A stretch of 64,000 nucleotides of DNA from Candidatus Bathyarchaeia archaeon (lineage in GTDB: Archaea; Thermoproteota; Bathyarchaeia; Bathyarchaeales; DTEX01): NCBI GenBank assembly GCA_038882715.1, contig JAVZNR010000003.1, positions 62,001 to 126,000 of the forward strand. Reading direction: 5' to 3'. The notes beneath the pieces are model-generated. The model saw only the letters and a program-made list of their open reading frames with translations. It was not told the DNA's origin and made no database searches. Position 1 is the first letter of the stretch; each line of letters opens with the position of its first letter. Of this stretch, positions 62,439 to 64,000 are shown in pieces. The position numbers and the translations under genes are program-made.

Positions 62439-62545
62439 TACAGCGGTCAAAAAATTTCTATAATGTTTTTTAGGCCATAAAAATGTGTGAGGGAGGCGCC
62501 AGGAGCGGGTAAGCACTTTACTGCTTAAGCTGAAGATTTTCTCTC

Positions 62546-63052
62546 CTAGATGGAAGATGCCGCTTCAGATGATTGGGGAGCGCTTTCCTCTACAGGTGAA
62601 GGGGCTTTAGCTGGCTCCTCAATCTTCTCCTCGCACTTAGCTTCTTCAGCGGGCTTTGGCGCTATGCTCTCCAGAGCACATTTTATCTCGTTTATCTCGT
62701 TCCTCGTGGATTCTAAGCCGAGAGATATGGCTTTGCTCTGCTTCTCATATGTCTCATAATCGATTTCGCCGGCGGCGTGAAGAATCTCAATATTGGCCAA
62801 AAAGATCTCTAGCACATCCGCTTGTTTCTTCAGATTCTCAGCTCTACTCTTCATTTTGCAGGATAAAGTCTCTAGATAATTCTTCACATCGGATAGAGCC
62901 TCGTTTATCTCTTTACTCAAGCACTCGTATGTTTGACTTGAGATCCTGTTGGAGGATAGTAGATCGTCTAATGCCTGCTTCTTCTTTTTCAACAGCTCCA
63001 AATCTTTTGTGGCTAATTCAAAGACATATTTCCATAGGCTCACATTTAACAC
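62546..63052 (-). CDS. coiled-coil protein with acidic/proline tail
   Basis: 168 residues. Two helical hairpins (LELLKKKKQALDDLLSSNRISSQTYECLSKEINEAL and NLKKQADVLEIFLANIEILHAAGEIDYETYEKQSKAIS) repeat an I(S/D)(S/Y)xTYExxSKxI pattern, followed by a disordered tail rich in Glu, Ala, Pro and Ser. It resembles proteins that assemble through helical pairs, but no family is certain. Confidence 0.65.
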   Translation of the reverse strand: MLNVSLWKYVFELATKDLELLKKKKQALDDLLSSNRISSQTYECLSKEINEALSDVKNYLETLSCKMKSRAENLKKQADVLEIFLANIEILHAAGEIDYETYEKQSKAISLGLESTRNEINEIKCALESIAPKPAEEAKCEEKIEEPAKAPSPVEESAPQSSEAASSI

Positions 63053-63174
63053 CCAAGCGTTCTTTGAGTAAGATGATAGATAATTTTTGCTATCACGTAG
63101 AAATACTTGAGAATATTACATCAATAAATATGAGGGTAATAAATGCCCCGGTTCTCTTTGTTTAAATTATTATG

Positions 63175-63231
63175 GAAAAATTTATATTTGAAATTCATAT
63201 TATGCAAATATATAATTGAAAAATTTATATT
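63175..63231 (+). repeat. two 14-bp direct repeats at the padR promoter
   Basis: GAAAAATTTATATT occurs at 63175-63188 and again at 63218-63231, 43 bases apart. The first can serve as TATA box for a leaderless mRNA starting near the TTG at 63216; the second overlaps the start codon. PadR regulators often bind such AT-rich sites in their own promoter. Confidence 0.4.
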
Positions 63232-63569
63232 GTATAAATAAATATGATAATTTAGATATATTCATATTAGTAGAGCTCGCAAAATCACCCTTAAGTGGAT
63301 ATGACATTATGTTGCTCATCCATAAGAAGTTTAACCTTATGATGAGCTCTGGAACAGTTTACCTAACGCTTTATTCTCTTGAAAGGGAAGGGTTAATTAA
63401 GAGTAAAGTTCACAATAGTTCCAGAAAAAGAGTGTACGCTTTAACCTATAAAGGCGAAGAGTTTATAGGAAAAGTCCTTTCACTGCAAGAAAACATTAAA
63501 ACAATAGTCTCGAAAATATTTGATGATGGTAAATACGTTGTTTGCAAATCAAACTTAACAAAGATTTAA
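63216..63569 (+). CDS. PadR family transcriptional regulator
   Basis: 117 residues with the PadR winged helix: LDIFILVELAKSPLSGYDIMLLIHKKFNLMMSSGTVYLTLYSLEREGLIKSK and SRKRVYALTYKGEEFI. No other start codon lies downstream before the conserved helix, so TTG 63216 is accepted. The ABC ATPase that follows after 54 bases is its probable target operon, an arrangement usual for drug or peptide efflux. Confidence 0.88.
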   Translation: MKNLYCINKYDNLDIFILVELAKSPLSGYDIMLLIHKKFNLMMSSGTVYLTLYSLEREGLIKSKVHNSSRKRVYALTYKGEEFIGKVLSLQENIKTIVSKIFDDGKYVVCKSNLTKI

Positions 63570-63623
63570 ATATAAAAGCGTTCACATGTTATTTAATTGA
63601 AGATTAAGGAGGAAAACTTCTTA

Positions 63624-64000
63624 ATGGAGAAATCGGTTCCCGCCGTTAAAACCATTGATGTCCACAAGGACTATTATCTTAGGGGAGAAGTGGTTCACGC
63701 CCTGCGCGGAATATCTCTTGAAGTGTCCCGTGGGGAATACGTGTCTATTATGGGTCCTTCTGGTTCGGGTAAGACTACGCTGTTTAATATGATTGGCGGC
63801 ATAGATAGGCCCACTAAGGGCGACATCTTTATAGATGGTGTAGACTTATCTAAAATACCGTCGAAGTCAATGGCCTGGCTTAGGTGCCGTAAGATCGGGT
63901 ATATTTTCCAGACCTTCAACCTTATACCGGTTCTAACAGCCAAGGAGAACGTTGCGTTACCAATGGTTTTTCTCGGCGTCCCGAAGGAGGAAAGGGAAAA
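63624..64000 (+). CDS. ABC transporter ATP-binding protein (MacB/LolD type), 3' end cut by window edge
   Basis: ATG 63624 follows AAGGAGG. The visible 125 residues include the N-terminal VHKDYYLRGEVVHALRGISLEV, Walker A GPSGSGKTT, PTKGDIFIDGVDLSKI and the Q-loop YIFQTFNLIPVLTAKENVALPM, typical of the MacB/LolD branch that works with FtsX-type permeases. The remainder, with Walker B and the signature, lies beyond base 64000. Confidence 0.93.
   Translation, partial: MEKSVPAVKTIDVHKDYYLRGEVVHALRGISLEVSRGEYVSIMGPSGSGKTTLFNMIGGIDRPTKGDIFIDGVDLSKIPSKSMAWLRCRKIGYIFQTFNLIPVLTAKENVALPMVFLGVPKEERE

Noticed and set aside
1-64000. CRISPR arrays, rRNA genes and complete insertion sequences
   Set aside because: I looked for regularly spaced repeats, rRNA-like conserved stretches and transposase genes with terminal repeats and found none.

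Overview
The window comes from an archaeon, most likely an anaerobic thermophile or hyperthermophile of the Thermoproteota/TACK side (Bathyarchaeia-like). The archaeal signs are a threonyl-tRNA synthetase with the archaeal N-terminal domain, a DtxR-FeoA-FeoB iron locus, PIN-KH ATPase, DUF373 and COG1340-type proteins, TATA boxes upstream of genes, many TTG/GTG starts, and tRNA genes with bulge-helix-bulge introns. A three-gene set for di-myo-inositol phosphate, a heat-stress solute of hyperthermophiles, points to high growth temperature. HdrBC-like proteins and hydrogenase maturation genes point to an anaerobic redox metabolism. The lineage itself is inferred.

Layout. 0-10.5 kb is dense core metabolism: DUF554 protein (cut by the window edge), PfkB sugar kinase, ThrRS, GH38 alpha-mannosidase, branched-chain aminotransferase, NifU-like scaffold, dapF-dapL (lysine by the LL-diaminopimelate aminotransferase route) and an M55 D-aminopeptidase. 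10.5-15 kb carries a winged-helix regulator, a vapBC pair and the iron operon dtxR-feoA-feoB. 15-24 kb holds a URO-D family protein and a peptide ABC transporter split into three blocks (two ATPases +, binding protein -, two permeases +). 24-27.6 kb has two tandem secreted paralogues (one broken by TGA), a truncated membrane gene, tRNA-Ala(CGC) with one intron, tRNA-Tyr(GTA) with three introns, and a DUF4430/ECF-type pair behind a 33-bp perfect palindrome. 27.6-35 kb is core again: coiled-coil protein, DUF373 protein, MTA phosphorylase, cis-prenyltransferase, YchF-type GTPase and a GH36-type glycosidase.

35-49.4 kb is the accessory region. It contains a large surface protein gene broken by a TAA, then a decayed integrated element on the minus strand: PrimPol remnant, MCM-like helicase, two small ORFs, an AbrB gene, a tyrosine integrase, a membrane-anchored protein and a TFIIB-like zinc-ribbon protein. 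Most of these genes carry a single frameshift in a homopolymer run or an in-frame stop. Next come a relBE pair between 28-bp direct repeats, a tRNA 3' end fused to an integrase N-terminal fragment, the inositol phosphate operon, an intact tRNA-Leu(TAG), and a second integrase remnant. A 75-bp stretch covering the tRNA-Leu promoter and its first 18 bases is repeated (63/75 identical) 8.9 kb away at the end of the first integrase gene, so the inositol phosphate operon lies between two tRNA-Leu-derived repeats.

49.4-64 kb returns to core genes: ADP-ribosylglycohydrolase, PIN-KH ATPase, MscS channel, hydrogenase-maturation protease, hdrC-hdrB, hypF, a zone of broken small genes beside tRNA-Arg(CCT), a second URO-D protein, moaA, a Gfo/Idh/MocA oxidoreductase, a PurE-like protein, a coiled-coil protein, a PadR regulator, and the start of an ABC ATPase cut by the window end. 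No rRNA genes and no CRISPR arrays were seen.
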